Below, piece after piece: positions 14,301 to 26,069 of a stretch of DNA of 64,000 nt. A model generated the notes under the pieces. The model was given only the letters and a program-made list of their open reading frames with translations. It was not told the DNA's origin and searched no databases. The position numbers and the translations under genes were made by a program. The DNA comes from Hydractinia symbiolongicarpus (lineage: Eukaryota; Cnidaria; Hydrozoa; Anthoathecata; Hydractiniidae): assembly GCF_029227915.1 (NCBI RefSeq), contig NC_079881.1, forward strand, positions 19,631,501 to 19,695,500. Reading direction: 5' to 3'. Every line of letters begins with the position of its first letter. Position 1 is the first letter of the stretch.

Positions 14301-17300
14301 TAAGAGCAACCAGTCTGATTTCAAGTTTTTACGTGACGGTTAAAAGTGTTTAAACATTCAATTATTTGTATTTATTATTTATTCCATGTGTTTACTATGT
14401 ACGGAAAGCTGATAATCTGAAATATTTTTAGCAAGTAAGTGCTTTTTAAGTCCATAGTAAGTTTAAAGGTAGCAAAACCTTATATAATATATTGTAGAAA
14501 AGAGTCAAATTTCCCAAATCGTCTTCAAAAGGAATTATATGCACTGTTTCCATACAAAATACACACATTTTGAACTTGTTAATGTTCACAACATGCTTAG
14601 GACTAAAGTTATACAGTTATCTATAAAATTTATACTGTCTTAATTTTTGCTGACGTCAGCATGCCTAATTTTATATAATTATTAAGACCTATATGGGCCA
14701 TGGTGTGAAGGCTTGTTACATACATTACTTAAATGGCCCACACATCTGTCTAAGTAGAGTTTTTACAGCCTACCAACTATGTAATGTTGTTTTGCCACTT
14801 TGAAAAATTGCCAAAAAAGAGACGAATGTCCTGTCAAAATGAATACTTACTTCAAAGTTCAGTTTTTTTCCATTTTTATCCACAATTGAAGTTAAACATT
14901 CACCAACCACCATACCAATTGTGTGTACCTAGTGCAAAATAGGTGAAAAAATATGTTTTGAAGTAACTTCAACATACTAAGTAAAGCAGATAAACCTGTT
15001 GCTAAATTCACTCAGGCAGAAATAGAAAAGTAAGTTTTAGGAATTTTGATAACATCAGCAGTACATATACTAAAATGTTTTTTTTTTAAATTTTAAGTAC
15101 AGTTTACATATGAAAAAAAATTGTGTAAATCATAAGACATCGCATTCATTCGACATGTACTTTTCATTTCCCAGCTATCCAAGGTTCCTAGAAATTCTTT
15201 TTCTTCAAATTTTAACTTTTAAAAAAGAGGGAAAAATCGATTTTAAAGCCTCATTTTTTTCGATAACTGACCAATGTTTGTGAATAATTTTACTTTGTGC
15301 CATACCAACAAGGGAAATGGAGTGATGAGTGGTGTGATTTCTTCTACGTGTGTGTGCATCACGTGTTCGAGGGGTTTATTTCTCAAAAAATTCAGGGCCT
15401 TTGAAATAAATTCTGAAGAAAAAATTTTGGAATTTTCTTAACCATTGAGAACCTAAAGAACAAGCAATTTCTAATATAACTGAATTCCTCATGAGGTAAA
15501 TGAGCAATTTTCCCTGACTCTTTTTCTGAATGTTAAGTTTTCCATTAATCTGTTCATACTGAAAATGTTTTGTTCCGTAACTGGTAAAATATTTTAGTAT
15601 GATTACTTTACTATAGCATTTAGTATTAGAATTTGGAACTGAAACAGCTGCTAAATGTTGCAAATGAAATAATGGACAGAAAGGTAAAAAAACTTGTTTT
15701 CTGAAACTTCTCTTCTCTCATTTCACAAAATGGTTACACACCATATTTTGTTTTTCAGTATGATAATTGGAAAGTGCTAATTAAAAAAACACCTTTGATT
15801 AATAAACCAGAAAAAGGCCAGTAAATCTGCACACAGTCTCACAAGAATGGCTGTGGTTAGGAGACATGACAGGTCACTGAACTCAATCATCATCAAATTA
15901 ATTACTTAGATCATTTGACACGAGATTACTATGGACTCACGTGCAATTGCCTATGCTTTTTTAGCAACTTTTCTACATTTAAGTAAAAACCAATCAACCA
16001 AAACCGAAAGGGTTTTTCCTTTTCTTTGGAGGTAAGAATACAAAGACAATACGTATTTCAGTCACATACAGGGGTATTCTACTCAGCAATACCTGTTTAT
16101 CTGGACTTCCTAAGTGAGATGTCATACCATTCATAAGCTTTAAAATCAATTCTAGAAATAACATTGCACAAATTAGATACATTTCTTTCACATGGTAAAA
16201 CAATTTAAAAAGCAAACTTTGCACACCTGATTCCCAGGTTTGGCGTTGTTGTTGGCTCATGCAGCCTAAAGCAAGAAGTAGACATTTTGTGATGTAGAGG
16301 TGCTGAACAAATGATGTATGCTTGATAGTACTGCTATCTCCCCACACTTCAAGCAGCTTTAGGAGAGTCTATAGAAGAAGCAACATGAACAAAATTACTC
16401 TTATAATAAATTGTGTAAACATAACGTTGTGTTAGTAAATTTTTAAGCACTATATTCACTTTGTACTTTATATTTTTACTCAGATTTTATCAAAAGATGA
16501 TCATTTACACTAGCATACAGCTAAAATTTGTCAAAAAAATAATTCAGGGCTTAACATCTAGTACAAGCCTGAGTCTTTTCATGCTTACTTGAATTAATAA
16601 GCAGGAGTTTAATTGGCCTTGCCTAAACTGAGGTTCAGTTAAAAGCTTACCTTTTTATAACATACTTCTCTTGATGCTTTTTCAGCTAAATAATTGAAAA
16701 TGTGATATGCAACTCTATCCTGAAAGAGAGGTCATAAAAGTAACTAACTGAAGATTTTCTTCACAAGTATGTTACAAAGAATATGAAAATTCTATTCTTT
16801 CCTTACATACTTCATTACAAGAAAATATAAATTTTTCATATAAAATTAGGGAACTCTCTGAAGGGATAATCAGTTTTTGTGTGCAAAAATAGGTATACAT
16901 ATTCACGAAACATATTCTTCTCAATGTATTGCTTATGTCAAGCATAAGTGAGCAAACCAGCAAACAAACTTTTTATCATTACGTTATAACACAAAAGCTC
17001 CTTGTCTTCTAACACAACACATAATGAGGTACGAAACACTAATTTAACTTGCTTACATGAGAATAAGTTCTTACGAATAAAAACTTATGCGTAAGTAAAA
17101 ACTTCAATTTTGGCTTCGAAAGCAGCGCATCTCCAAGTAGACTGCAGAAAACAGTGGCACTAAAAAGATAAAACGTATTTTATAAAACCAAGTCTAAAGT
17201 AGTGTTTGAAATTTATAATAAACAAGCAGGTTAGTTTCACAAGTACTTTGCAAGTATTATTTCACAAGAACAGAAAATCATTCTCAGATTCTCCAAAGTG

Positions 17301-20300
17301 TGTGGGCACCGAAGTGTTATTATTAGGAAATTAAATTAGTTTTAGGAAAGTTCACAGTTATGCTGGCAAAAACAAAGTCAAAAACATCACATTAACACAG
17401 GGCTACGCCTGACATAGTGAGACACGAGTTTCCCAGAGTGAAAGAGAAAAAGAGAATCAATTTGCTGAATTTCTGCTATAAACATATTGACAATAAAATT
17501 AGATTTTCACACAATTTTCTTATCGTTTTTTAACTTGTAAAACGTAGTTGTAATGAAAGCATACCTTTCACACTTAACTAGTAATGGCTCCAAGCAATTT
17601 TCCAATAAAGAGTCTGGAACAGACAGTAATAACCTTGAACATATTCGACACCACAAGGGGCTTTCAGTCACCCACTGTGAAATTTTTGGTAATAGCACAT
17701 GGTATAGGATTCCTAGATATATTTTAAATACATCTCCAATGGTTGATTTTCAGCTACAAATGCTTCTAACGTTCTACAAAAGCTTTTTTAGAAGGATTTT
17801 GGGATGTGAATCAAAAAACACATGTTTAGTGTTTTAGACATGCTTTGAGGTGTGATTTAAAATTGGGATTTCGCACACGAATAGATTATAATAGCATGCC
17901 TTAACCTAATTGCATGTGTGGTGTTAAGTACCATGCCTCTCCTAAAAAAGCCTGGAAAATCATAGAGGACAAACAAGAATTGTTTCTACAAAGTCAAGGC
18001 TTTAAGAAATATTGCTTTGCATTTAAAACTACAGTTATATCAAAATTTATTTTAGAACATAATAAAAGTTTACTAAAACTTTTTTTAAAATAATTTACTG
18101 TCCACATTTTAACACATTTCCAAAATATTAATTGAAGTTTACCTGCCTTTCCTACTGCACATATTTTAGCAAACAACTGACTGAGAAAAGACATTGAACA
18201 ATCTCTCGAATCTAGACAATAACAATAAAAGATTAATCAAAGAAATATGTAGCATCCAATTAATGTTAAAAAAAAGAAACATTGTACAGGATTATGCACT
18301 TGTTATGAATTCTGCTTTTATAGAGACCCAGATGTCGAAACGTAAAACCCTGATTTTATATACTTCTTTATTTTTATTTCTTTATTTTTATATTTTTATT
18401 TGTTTATATCCCATAGGTCTGTTTAAATTATTGAACAAAGTCATTTTAAAAGTACTGGGAAATTCAAGAAAATTTATGTAGCGGAGTTAGGCAGTTTATT
18501 TGACCTCTTCTAATATGTTTTTTTTTTACAGAACAGCCACCATCAGCATTTTCAAAAACATAAGAGAGAAGGTTTCAAAGGCATGAAAATTGTAATAATT
18601 CAGATGTTAACATTTTCATTGCTGAACTAATGAAATATTTAGATGGGTTGGTTCATTGTACTTGTTCGGAGTCATTATTTGAATCAACAATTTTCCAAAA
18701 TTCCAAGGACATCCAATTTCTACATTTAAACATAATAGTATATGTAAATGTATACCTGCATGTAAATTCTGTAATTTTATTCAGATTAATTGCATGCAAT
18801 TTAAAATATTTATATGATAAAGACTTAAAATTTCAGGAAATTATGATTTTGCACAACATTCCTTGGTTGTAAGTCTACCTAGGATAAATTGCGAACCTTT
18901 TAAGCTGCAGGTCTCCTTGTCTTTTTGATTTTTTTTACCAAGCAGAAAGACAATCCATAAAAAATTAGTCAGAACTACATGAGAAAGGTAATCTTGTATA
19001 CACAACAACTGGTGTAACTGTTAAATCAATATGAAACCTTATTAAAGTTAAAGTACAAATAAACAATAAAATATTTACATTTTATCTACTGTAAAAGTTT
19101 TCTCACACAAAAATTTTTAATTTCGCAGAACCACGAAAAGCAAGATTTTTCAAGCTGTTTGTGCTTGTTCCTGTTGTTGTTTGTTTAAGTAATATGAATT
19201 CCGGCCAACACATAATGTATTTAAAAGGCCACTATATTAATAACTTCTTTGCTTTCTTAATGTTATAAATATTCAAATGTCCAGGTTTTACTTAAACAGA
19301 GATTTCTAGTTTTTTTAGCTCGAAATTGAAAGACCTTTTTTTCAGCATTTTTTCGGCTGGATAGACAACCCTGTTGTATTCTCAAACAACTTTTCTCTGA
19401 AAAAAAGGACAAAAATCATTTAGAACACAAACAAACATACATACTGACCTTGGATTGAATGGTGAATTTTGACAAGAACTTCACCAATGCTACTACACAG
19501 TATGGTAAAATATGCTTCAGGTTCAAATATTGAGCTGAAGGAAATAACAAAATAGTTAAAACACCTTTAACTTATTGTAGCCTAGTAGGGAATCTAAATT
19601 GTTTGAGGAAAAGGGGTTATACTGAAACATGCCTTGAAACAATTGTTAGTCAAGTTTTTTAAAAAATATTTTTAAATACAACAATTTTTCTTATAGAATA
19701 CTTGCGTTACTTATATTTATTATTATTTTTGTTTTGTATAGTCATATTCCTTATAAAGTTTTTAAAGACTTTTGGTAAACTTGGTAAACAGCCTTGGTAA
19801 ATCCAAGATTGACCAAGAGTTGTTGATTTTGAAAAAAAATTAAAACATAAAATGCTAAGGCGACTCCAATTTAATTAGTTGTTCTACGGGCCCAACCGAT
19901 CCTAATTTTCACGAAAACAAAAAAATAATAATATCAAGCAAAAAGAAGAAAAAAAGGAAAAACAAAAACAAATTCTCATCCCTTCTCATCACTTAGAACC
20001 ACTGTTGTTAAGGCCACTGGAAGTTGATTCTTTGTTCATGGTAATTTGTTGAGATAAAACTAAAATGCGCGATGTGCTAATTTTGTAATCACAAAAATAG
20101 TTACGTGGTTAAACAGAAGTTTTTAAATTTTTATGTGATTTATAACAAAAATTAGCTATTTTCGCTAAAATAGTTATAATACAAGAGAAAGACAAGACAG
20201 ATTATTGTCTAACACCCTCCTTCATTATGATTAATATAAATGTTTAAAATTACGCTAGCTAAACTGTAATACAGCAAGAATTTAGTCGATACCATTTAGG

Positions 20301-23300
20301 AAAAATAATTAAAACAAGATAGAATACGCTTGTCGTAACACCCTTCTCAGTTATGAATTTTTAAAAAAATTATTTTACCACTGCGAAAGACTTTAAATAT
20401 TCTCCACTAAACAACCATAGTCCGAAAGAATTTGCACTTAAATTTAGATTTTATTATAAAACTGCGCAAAAAACATTAAAAGAACACTAAAATTGTTTTT
20501 TTTTATTACTTTAAGTAGGAGAAGAATAACTTGCTGTATAAGTTTCGAAACAGCGCAAGTATAACCTGCTGTAAAACTTTCAAAACAATACAAGTATATT
20601 CTGTACAACTTTCAAAACAACACAAGATAAATTCTTGCTGCATAACTTTTAAAAACAAGTTTTTGAGCATGCAAGTATTTTTATCTTTTCACCTTGAAAA
20701 CTAGTTACATATTTTTTAGTTACAAATTATTATTATTTTTTCTTTGCAACTAAAAAATATAAACTGCATGCGTTATGCAAAAATACATAGAAAAAAATGG
20801 TTGTCGTAACACCCTCCTCTGCTGTTATATTTATTATTTTTTGTTGTTGTTCCGACTATACATGCTCGATAAAATTATTTTTATTTGGCCGACCGACCAG
20901 CCAGAAGCTACTATCGACTTTGCCCGTAGAACAACTAATTAAATTGGAGTTGCCTAATAAAGTAGTATTTTCCTGACAATTGGTGCTTCCCTTACCAGCA
21001 CCAATAGCATAAGTTTACTTTATTTGATGCCTTACCGCAAGATAGGTTGTTAAAGAAAAAAAAATCTAAACATGGTAACAAATACCTAAAAGAATACTTT
21101 AGTAAGTATGAATTTTAGTCTTTAAGGAACAAAATTTGGTCCTAAAATGTACATATTGTTTCATCCTACAGCTGACATGTGGTACATGGCATCACTATTG
21201 CAAGAGAAATAAGTTAGACAGATATTAAAATTAAAAGTTTGTGTGATGTGTATGCAAGGACCTCCGAGTAAACACCCTCTGTTTTGTTCCTAAAGTTATT
21301 ATTAATACAAAAATAACTGATTTTTACTGCAAAATATCACCCAAGGTCTAAGTGGCAACCAAGCTTGCAAGGTCGGTACAATGACTGAGGGCGATATTTT
21401 CGGTACAGCCCGGGGTAATCGGCTATTATTGTATTTGTTAACCGTCTAAGTTAAATAGAAATAAAAAATAAGAATTTTGGTTTAATATTTTTATGCCATC
21501 CTTGTGACAAGTGTGATCGCACGCGCACTAGCCCGCACACTCGCAAAAGAATTTACGAGTGCTTTTATCACACTTTTGTGAATTTTTTCTCTTTCTAAAA
21601 TATTAGCTATATAGTGATGAAAAAAGCTTTCGCGATATTTAAACACTCTACAGCGATATTTTCCCTTTCTATGATGCTGTTTTATGATTCTTAAACGATC
21701 TATGGCAATTTTTTCGCTGTCTACGATCCCGTTTTCATGATTTTTAAACAATCTACATCAATCTCTTCGCTTTCTACCATGTCGTTTTTATGATTTTTAA
21801 ACAATCCACATCGGTATTTTCACTTTCTAAAATTGTATAGAGATCAATTTATATATAATTTTATTCGAATTGAAGCAATCGTGGAGACGATTCCTTAGTA
21901 TTCAAACATCATTTCTATACGGTTTAAATAACATATAATGTTATGAAAAACAAAAAATAGTTAAGTGTGAAACACACTTGCAAATATCTACATCGCACTT
22001 GTAAATTTCGCTGACAAGTGCAATTCTTCGCCCACCACAGCACTCGTAATTTTTTTAGTGGGTGCATGTTGTAGCTCTGGCATAGTTTTATATAAGAAAT
22101 GGCCTGAATAACATAATTCACTGGCACTACTTTTGTTAACACTCAAAGTCAAAGTTTGAAACAGTCCTGTCTAAAATTAAACAGTCTATGCAGAATTCGA
22201 AAGTCCCTATGGAATAAATCTTTGTAAACAAAACATTACGATTTTCGACACTTACAGAATGATGTGTAAAGTTGAAAGTGCAACAAAAATTTAGTAAATT
22301 TCTTAACTAGCTAGCTAGCCAAAAATAACATGGGTTGAATGAGTTTTATATTGACTGAGTAACCAAAAAGCTGAAGAAACGAGTCTGAAAATGAGAGGAG
22401 ACGTATTTGTTATAATTTTGTTGTCCTGTATTTAGTATTTTTGATTTTTATTGACAAGTGGCTAGTTAACTAGCCATGTCGAAGACGCATCCAGACAGAA
22501 TGCTGCTGAATCTCATTATTTTAACTGTTAAACTTGATATTTAACTGTTAAACTTGATATTCTATGCTATGAAAATGTTTTCTTTCGGAAAATGTGTTGT
22601 AGGAGTTAGACAATAATCATTTCCAATGCATTTTGAAACTTTTTTTTCAAGCTTGGTTACATTTTAAGCTAACATTTTTCTTGACGACGGGCAATACAGT
22701 CTTGGTCATGAATGGCGTGCAATCGCACGCGCACGCCTCCGCACACACCATGTGAGATTCGGGTGTGCTCTTTATCACACGCCTTGTCTTACTTCGTACA
22801 CACCCCAAGCAGAACTGAGCTATTTTAGAGTAATTCCTTACCCAAACTTTACCCAATCCATAATTGTTCTTCTGTGTTAAAATGTATCTCTAAAATGTAT
22901 ATTTATTAAATACCTTCATTAAAATTGCTTACGTGAGATACATTTTTAAATGTTTTGTGTCTGTATTACATACAGACACAAAAAATTTTGTTGTTAACCT
23001 TGTATTGCTCTCCTTAATACGATGAAAAACGGAAATGAAGTACAAGTCCTATTGACCTACATTCCTGATGGTGTACTTCATAAGTTAATAGTTCTGTCCC
23101 AACTAGCTCTTATGTTTTAAGATAAACTGATTAGGAAGTAAGTTGTACATGTGCTATTTTCGAACTAAAGGTCAGGGCATCATTAAGTTGAATATCGCAG
23201 AAGTCGCCGGTGATATGCTTCGAAAATGCTTGTCACAAGCACAGTTTAATGCAAAGCAAAACTGTTCAGGAGACTCAATTGTTAGAGTCTTCGCAGAACA

Positions 23301-26069
23301 TCTCTTCTCACAAAACCGAGGGCAGGGCTGACTTATTGCCTGCTGTGTGGTGTGGGAGACACAACTTCTGGACTTCTTTTTTATGCGATATACAATTTTT
23401 TCGATTGTTATTACTAAACATATTTGATTCCTCTTTCCCCTTTTAAAAATATTTTTTAAACCTTATTCAACATGTTTTTTCTTTGGTATTATTACATTAC
23501 GAGAACATTCGTCCGAAAGCTGTATTAAGGTACACGACACCTAACCTCTCCCATGTTCTGGTTATATTTAACTTGCATGGGTGCGCAATTTTCTGGCAGT
23601 ATTCTCTGTGACGATGAAGGTCGAACTGACTTGTGGCATGGTTCCAAATGGTCTTCCGTCTTTCGTTCGAGTCTCAGTGTAATGCACTAGCCAAGCATAA
23701 GAGTGTCAGCATGAAGGAAAGGGGCCGACTTTAATGTTCTCTATACCTTACGTTCTTCATAATAACACCATTCAATTAAATTTCACTACATCGGCAATTT
23801 TTTTGCCAAATACTATGCTTCAAAAACTCAGTGCTGCCGCACTCCTGAATGCAATAATTGCACGCCAAAATCATAAGCTAGGCATGCGATACTGATTCAT
23901 GCCTGTATTAGTGTAGGCGTACATAACACCACACGCGGGTGCAAATATTCATGACCAAGACTGCAATACTGCTCCATATCAGCCCTTCGTCAAGAGCGCT
24001 AAGCCAATCAAAATGCATAAAATCTTGTATTGCCTACTTGGAAAATCCAGACGGTTAACAACATAATATAATAATGTTCTCTTTTAGTTATGAAAATGTA
24101 AATTTATTATTCATATTAAATAAACCAAAAACTTAGTCATATCCTAACAGAACCCACAAAGATTAATAATAATAATATCAACACTATCAACAGAATATTT
24201 TTTTAATCTCTTTAAAAATTTCCTGTATTTTATTTGAAATAAAAAAGAGTAATTTAAAAACAAGAGCAAGAAACCACATGACCAGTACGTGTTGAATGAA
24301 ATCAATACAAATCAACACAAACTTGAACATTTCTTTGAAAGGTAAAGATTCAGAATATATTTTCAATAAAAACATAGAAATACCTTGATTTTAATTGCAG
24401 TGTGTTAGCAACGTGATCCGGTATATGCACAAGAAATTTGATCAACATTTCTGAGTGCATTTGATATGATGGTGAAAATATTGGCTTCTGGTTTGTTATG
24501 CTGACAGGTTTCTCCAAGCATTGTTTCCAAAGTAGTTCTACCATAATGTTATTCTTCAAACCATAATGTAGACATTCTGCTATCTTCATTTGCACTTTGG
24601 AATGCCTGAAAACATAACAGTGCACAATGATGGATTTACAAGTACCCAGCTTCAACATGCTATCTTTATTTTAAGTTTTTTTTAACAATACACATTTTTA
24701 TTTGTCTTTTTTTTAATTCCCCCCTTTTATTAAAACATATATCACTAGATTCTAGATTCAGATGGTTATTGCAGCAGGCTTGAATAAGAATGTTGTGCCA
24801 TCACACGCACATGCTACAACTCCTCTAGGCATGTTTAATGTTACACGTCTAGAATCTGCAACAAGTGTGGTACAAGATGGGTGGAAAATTACCACATATT
24901 CCAACAATAAAAATCTTTGCATAATGTTTAGGCACAATTCACTTCAATACAAGGTTTATGTACAAGTTTAAATGTAGTTTATACCCTGTCTAAATGATCA
25001 TTTTGAGGATGAAAATATAAATGGTTAAATTCGAGGGAAATAACAAATAATTTTTTGATTGCTTCAAATCATAGAAATGTTATTTTCACTGTGCTATAAT
25101 TAAATCACTAACAAATCTCTACAAAGTGTTTTACATGAATGTAATTAGTTTTACGCAAAGTATGAAGAGCAAAATGACCATTTAAAAACTCTGAGTGTGT
25201 TTGCCTTGTTTCGAAAAACTATCAATAATTTTTTTCATGTTATCTGAAATAACTCCAAATTACAACAATTTTTTTTAAATGTGTTCTAAAAGATAAAATT
25301 TCCTATAGGATATATGTATTTTGTTTAATAAGGGATTTCCAAAACTGAAAAATACACTGTTGACTTTACACTTTGATAACTCCTTTCAGGAATTTTTTTT
25401 TTTTACTCAAAGCATATGGTAACGTTGCTCTTATTTAAATCTCCATCACTTTGTTCTATTTTTTAAAAAAAAGTTCGTTCAAAATATGACAATTTTTTCT
25501 TAAGTTTGTTAAAAAGTTATTGTTTACCTATTTGTTATATAATGTATATCATGCTAAAAATTAAATTTAGAATTAAAAAAATGTAAAGTCTCGCCATATT
25601 TCAAAACCAACTGAGCTTTAATTGTAATTTCATTCAAAAACAATTACATTAGGCTTTCCAACCTAAAGAAATATAGATAGATAGAAATTAGAACGTTCAC
25701 TTACTTTTCTTCCTTTAAAAGTTCTATTAAATTTACAACCACATAATCCACATTGGTATCATATATTACTTTGAAAAATTTATGCCAGGGAACTGAAGTG
25801 TTTGATTTTGTTAAGAAATCCTTTGAGCATAGACAGAACACTTCTTTACAAAATTGTTTGCTCATATGAGGCAATTTTAGCAATAAAGTGAGTTCTTTCC
25901 GACACAATTTGAGACTCTGCAAAAGTTCAATTGATCCATGCTGTTTCTCGAAAACGTTAGATTCTAATTGGTTGAAAAAATCAACCACGTTTTCTATTGA
26001 GCTGACGTTTCTGAGCCATTCTTTTAAACTCAAAAGCAAGCAACTACTAGGAGCACATTTTTCAGCCAT
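2333..26069 (-). CDS. TELO2: TELO2 (Tel2 homologue), PIKK-stability co-chaperone; 3' end outside window
   Basis: Exons, 5' to 3' on the minus strand: 25705-26069, 24384-24605, 19449-19534, 18143-18211, 17565-17712, 17075-17159, 16651-16719, 16227-16368, 16093-16151, 14851-14928, 6483-6610, 5854-5948, 5367-5458, 4741-4857, 4383-4454, 3934-4107, 3717-3808, 3297-3396, 2976-3040, 2333-2448. All junctions are GT-AG and phases agree, giving 791 codons. Recognisable TELO2 blocks are EVWGDSSTIKHT (exon 8), HTIGMVVGECLTSIV (exon 10), NYSINQRLDMLD (15), WQVVIDERVKSKTRR (16), AGSFFFPFVKSFD (17), PAMGKSLLELVWCLRYH (19) and FVRQSLIYAV (20). TELO2, with TTI1/TTI2 and R2TP-HSP90, stabilises PI3K-like kinases (mTOR, ATM, ATR, DNA-PKcs, SMG1). 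An acidic DSDDD motif crosses the exon 11/12 junction; this is the CK2-type site that binds PIH1D1. Exon 5 uses the acceptor at 17713-17714, which restores phase and the block GILYHVLLPK. Exon 11 uses the acceptor at 6611-6612 for the same phase reason, but its first residues are not conserved. The last ~30 codons were not found and probably lie left of base 1. Exons 4 and 11 are the least certain. Confidence 0.93.
2597..2998. repeat. 41-bp minisatellite, about ten units, copying the TELO2 exon 19 splice donor
   Basis: On the minus strand the unit reads roughly GCGATATCACAGAGAAGCGTAAG followed by CATGTCGTTATCTTCTTT. The unit nearest 2998 is the real end of TELO2 exon 19 (RYHREA followed by GTAAGT at 2975). 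About nine downstream units repeat both the exon end and the donor with small differences; most keep a GTAAG core. The array fills most of TELO2 intron 19 (2449-2975). Confidence 0.9.
3480..3570. repeat. Two-copy tandem repeat, about 61 bp
   Basis: TTGGTCACACTGTCTTAAG followed by A/GTTCAAAT occurs at 3480 and again at 3541, in TELO2 intron 17. Confidence 0.7.
4324..4350. repeat. (CAA)n microsatellite
   Basis: About nine CAA units inside TELO2 intron 15, followed by looser CAA-rich sequence to 4373. Confidence 0.85.
5510..5627. repeat. 18-bp C-rich minisatellite
   Basis: Degenerate units of the type CCCAAACCACCCCTAT are repeated about six times within TELO2 intron 12. The Pro-rich frames across it come from the repeat and are not genes. 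Confidence 0.85.
5980..6050. repeat. (GATT)n and (GAAT)n tetranucleotide repeats
   Basis: About six GATT units (5980-6004), a short GAAA run, then about six AATG units (to 6050), in TELO2 intron 11. Confidence 0.85.
6611..8816. other. TELO2 intron 10, segment downstream of the nested receptor
   Basis: Noncoding. At 7838-7900 a sequence containing GTGTGTTCGAATCTC resembles a Pol III B box and may be a decayed tRNA-derived SINE; no full cloverleaf could be drawn. A 134-codon minus-strand frame (7909-8313) shows no recognisable domain and is not called. Confidence 0.4.
8817..11456 (-). CDS. Intronless Methuselah-like (class B2) seven-transmembrane receptor with somatomedin-B-like N-terminus
   Basis: Single-exon frame of 879 residues from ATG 11454-11456 to a stop at 8817. 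The N-terminus is a signal peptide (MRIYLFVILMLKI). A cysteine cluster follows at about residues 48-72 (C48, CC58-59, C61, C65, CC71-72, then VDYFW), resembling a somatomedin B domain. The extracellular region of about 550 residues has many N-x-S/T sites and paired cysteines. Residues ~576-850 hold seven hydrophobic segments, including PGLNIALLCIMLLASDLL (TM2), CHVVSVLLHWSLLVVQAW (TM3) and TWLLYVYMNKRMW (end of TM7). This arrangement fits adhesion/Methuselah-like receptors. I see no clear GPS cleavage motif (no HxT/S) before TM1, so autoproteolysis is doubtful. The ligand is unknown. The whole gene lies in TELO2 intron 10 (6611-14850) on the host's strand. The long intact frame argues for a functional gene. 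It could be a retrocopy or one of a family that is intronless by ancestry. Confidence 0.9.
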   Translation of the reverse strand: MRIYLFVILMLKIRASIQYKPFPIAELYGFDDRKFPAMVHKITSSHLCVDRTSSADRCCSCEESCLKFRTCCVDYFWEERDWSHLSVYLDYFTRKLSPYKQTICSSIASKTNGKNEIQYVYMVTECEGNKLTISSGVFPVLGDDGYVYLNAEVARCHNVTHIALLNISTSCGTIKKDGEGFPVFSDCNSHVSLTDQRHVQSCVPTSQQCPSSSPVARLCRSYQGSVSHAGELYRNINCLKCEGGNVSNFTIPACTNPPQQTFKAMRYSIIVSYQRMEMIIDENGKRVVLKVSCHEGELFDFASGKCFTFQCSPGYIFNGHMCVQREKETNSSSGIGKLDSLDARLKKCLFTKSFRGSSLLVNFTKDEIFAALKKVSSNYEILQSDLISTIARFAVDNVNKLYEFKRVLGLFSNISGSYDATVSSERNFVISSVHGLNVSKMFPDSKQCGAPVVHDMKTIWLDQDCRLVINNTSTPPSDFIVWTRYFWNKTILQNNSFVATCNAYHMSSSCPIKIIPEGDYELHSNYSVSVETGNFKGLYNISEYVPLKDGIGVCFGAYSAGRSSKMKWQYTTEKVEEYITVVGTLVSILCYIMVIFSYLYIKELRTVPGLNIALLCIMLLASDLLIFSTIFARVDSLSCHVVSVLLHWSLLVVQAWTAIISYEIFMTLLRATSTQHGRSLKRFAVYFVIAFSVPTVLVVLSNVLDAMSVVYVGYGVHYGCWIASFMGRLLLYILPMVVITCFNIFVLVKTLRTVYKQQRIASQLLKKSDDSDHAEVVKTALKLFVLLGIIEIVGLIQLPEDGNRTNAIVNAIVRLLFTLLRSFRGLFTWLLYVYMNKRMWTHYKCFSKSYSLRDSPTLATRTTRVPSLKNNFWVREAKM
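11457..14850. other. TELO2 intron 10, segment upstream of the nested receptor
   Basis: AT-rich. It must contain the receptor's 5' UTR and promoter if that gene is expressed independently. No TATA box, exon or repeat could be assigned with confidence. Confidence 0.4.
19859..20954. mobile_element. TIR element, 1096 bp, TAA target duplication (PIF/Harbinger-like MITE)
   Basis: The left end (GGCGACTCCAATTTAATTAG...) and the inverted right end match over about 33 bp with one mismatch. The flanks are TAA on both sides (19856-19858 and 20955-20957), the TWA duplication typical of PIF/Harbinger. There is no transposase frame. The interior has three spaced copies of a TGTC(G)TAACACCCTCCT-like motif (near 20204, 20331, 20801) and a degenerate tandem array at about 20510-20690. 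It sits in TELO2 intron 2. Confidence 0.85.
21590..21835. repeat. Degenerate minisatellite, about 53-bp units, four copies
   Basis: Units of the form TTTTTATGATTTTTAAACAA, then TCTACATC and TTCGCTTTCTACCATG, repeat with about 20 percent divergence in TELO2 intron 2. Confidence 0.65.
22697..23963. mobile_element. TIR element, 1267 bp, CAATA target duplication
   Basis: Both ends read CAGTCTTGGTCATGAAT inward from the edges, 17 bp with no mismatch, followed by looser GC-rich similarity. CAATA flanks both sides (22692-22696 and 23964-23968), a 5-bp duplication. No transposase is evident; short frames at 23143-23446 resemble nothing I know. It lies in TELO2 intron 2. The superfamily is uncertain. 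Confidence 0.75.
22953..22983. repeat. 13-bp perfect hairpin with 5-nt loop
   Basis: TTTTGTGTCTGTA at 22953-22965 pairs with TACAGACACAAAA at 22971-22983 around the loop TTACA. It is inside the TIR element at 22697-23963 and may be the footprint of a nested short element. Confidence 0.7.

Noticed and set aside
17507-17698. TELO2 exon 5 starting at the CAG before TGGGTG (17674)
   Set aside because: Phase does not fit exon 4. The acceptor at 17713-17714 fits phase and adds a conserved block.
21500-22790. GC-rich direct repeats (GATCGCACGCGCAC near 21514 and CAATCGCACGCGCACG near 22709)
   Set aside because: Similarity is short and may only reflect related element ends. Boundaries could not be set, so not listed as an element.
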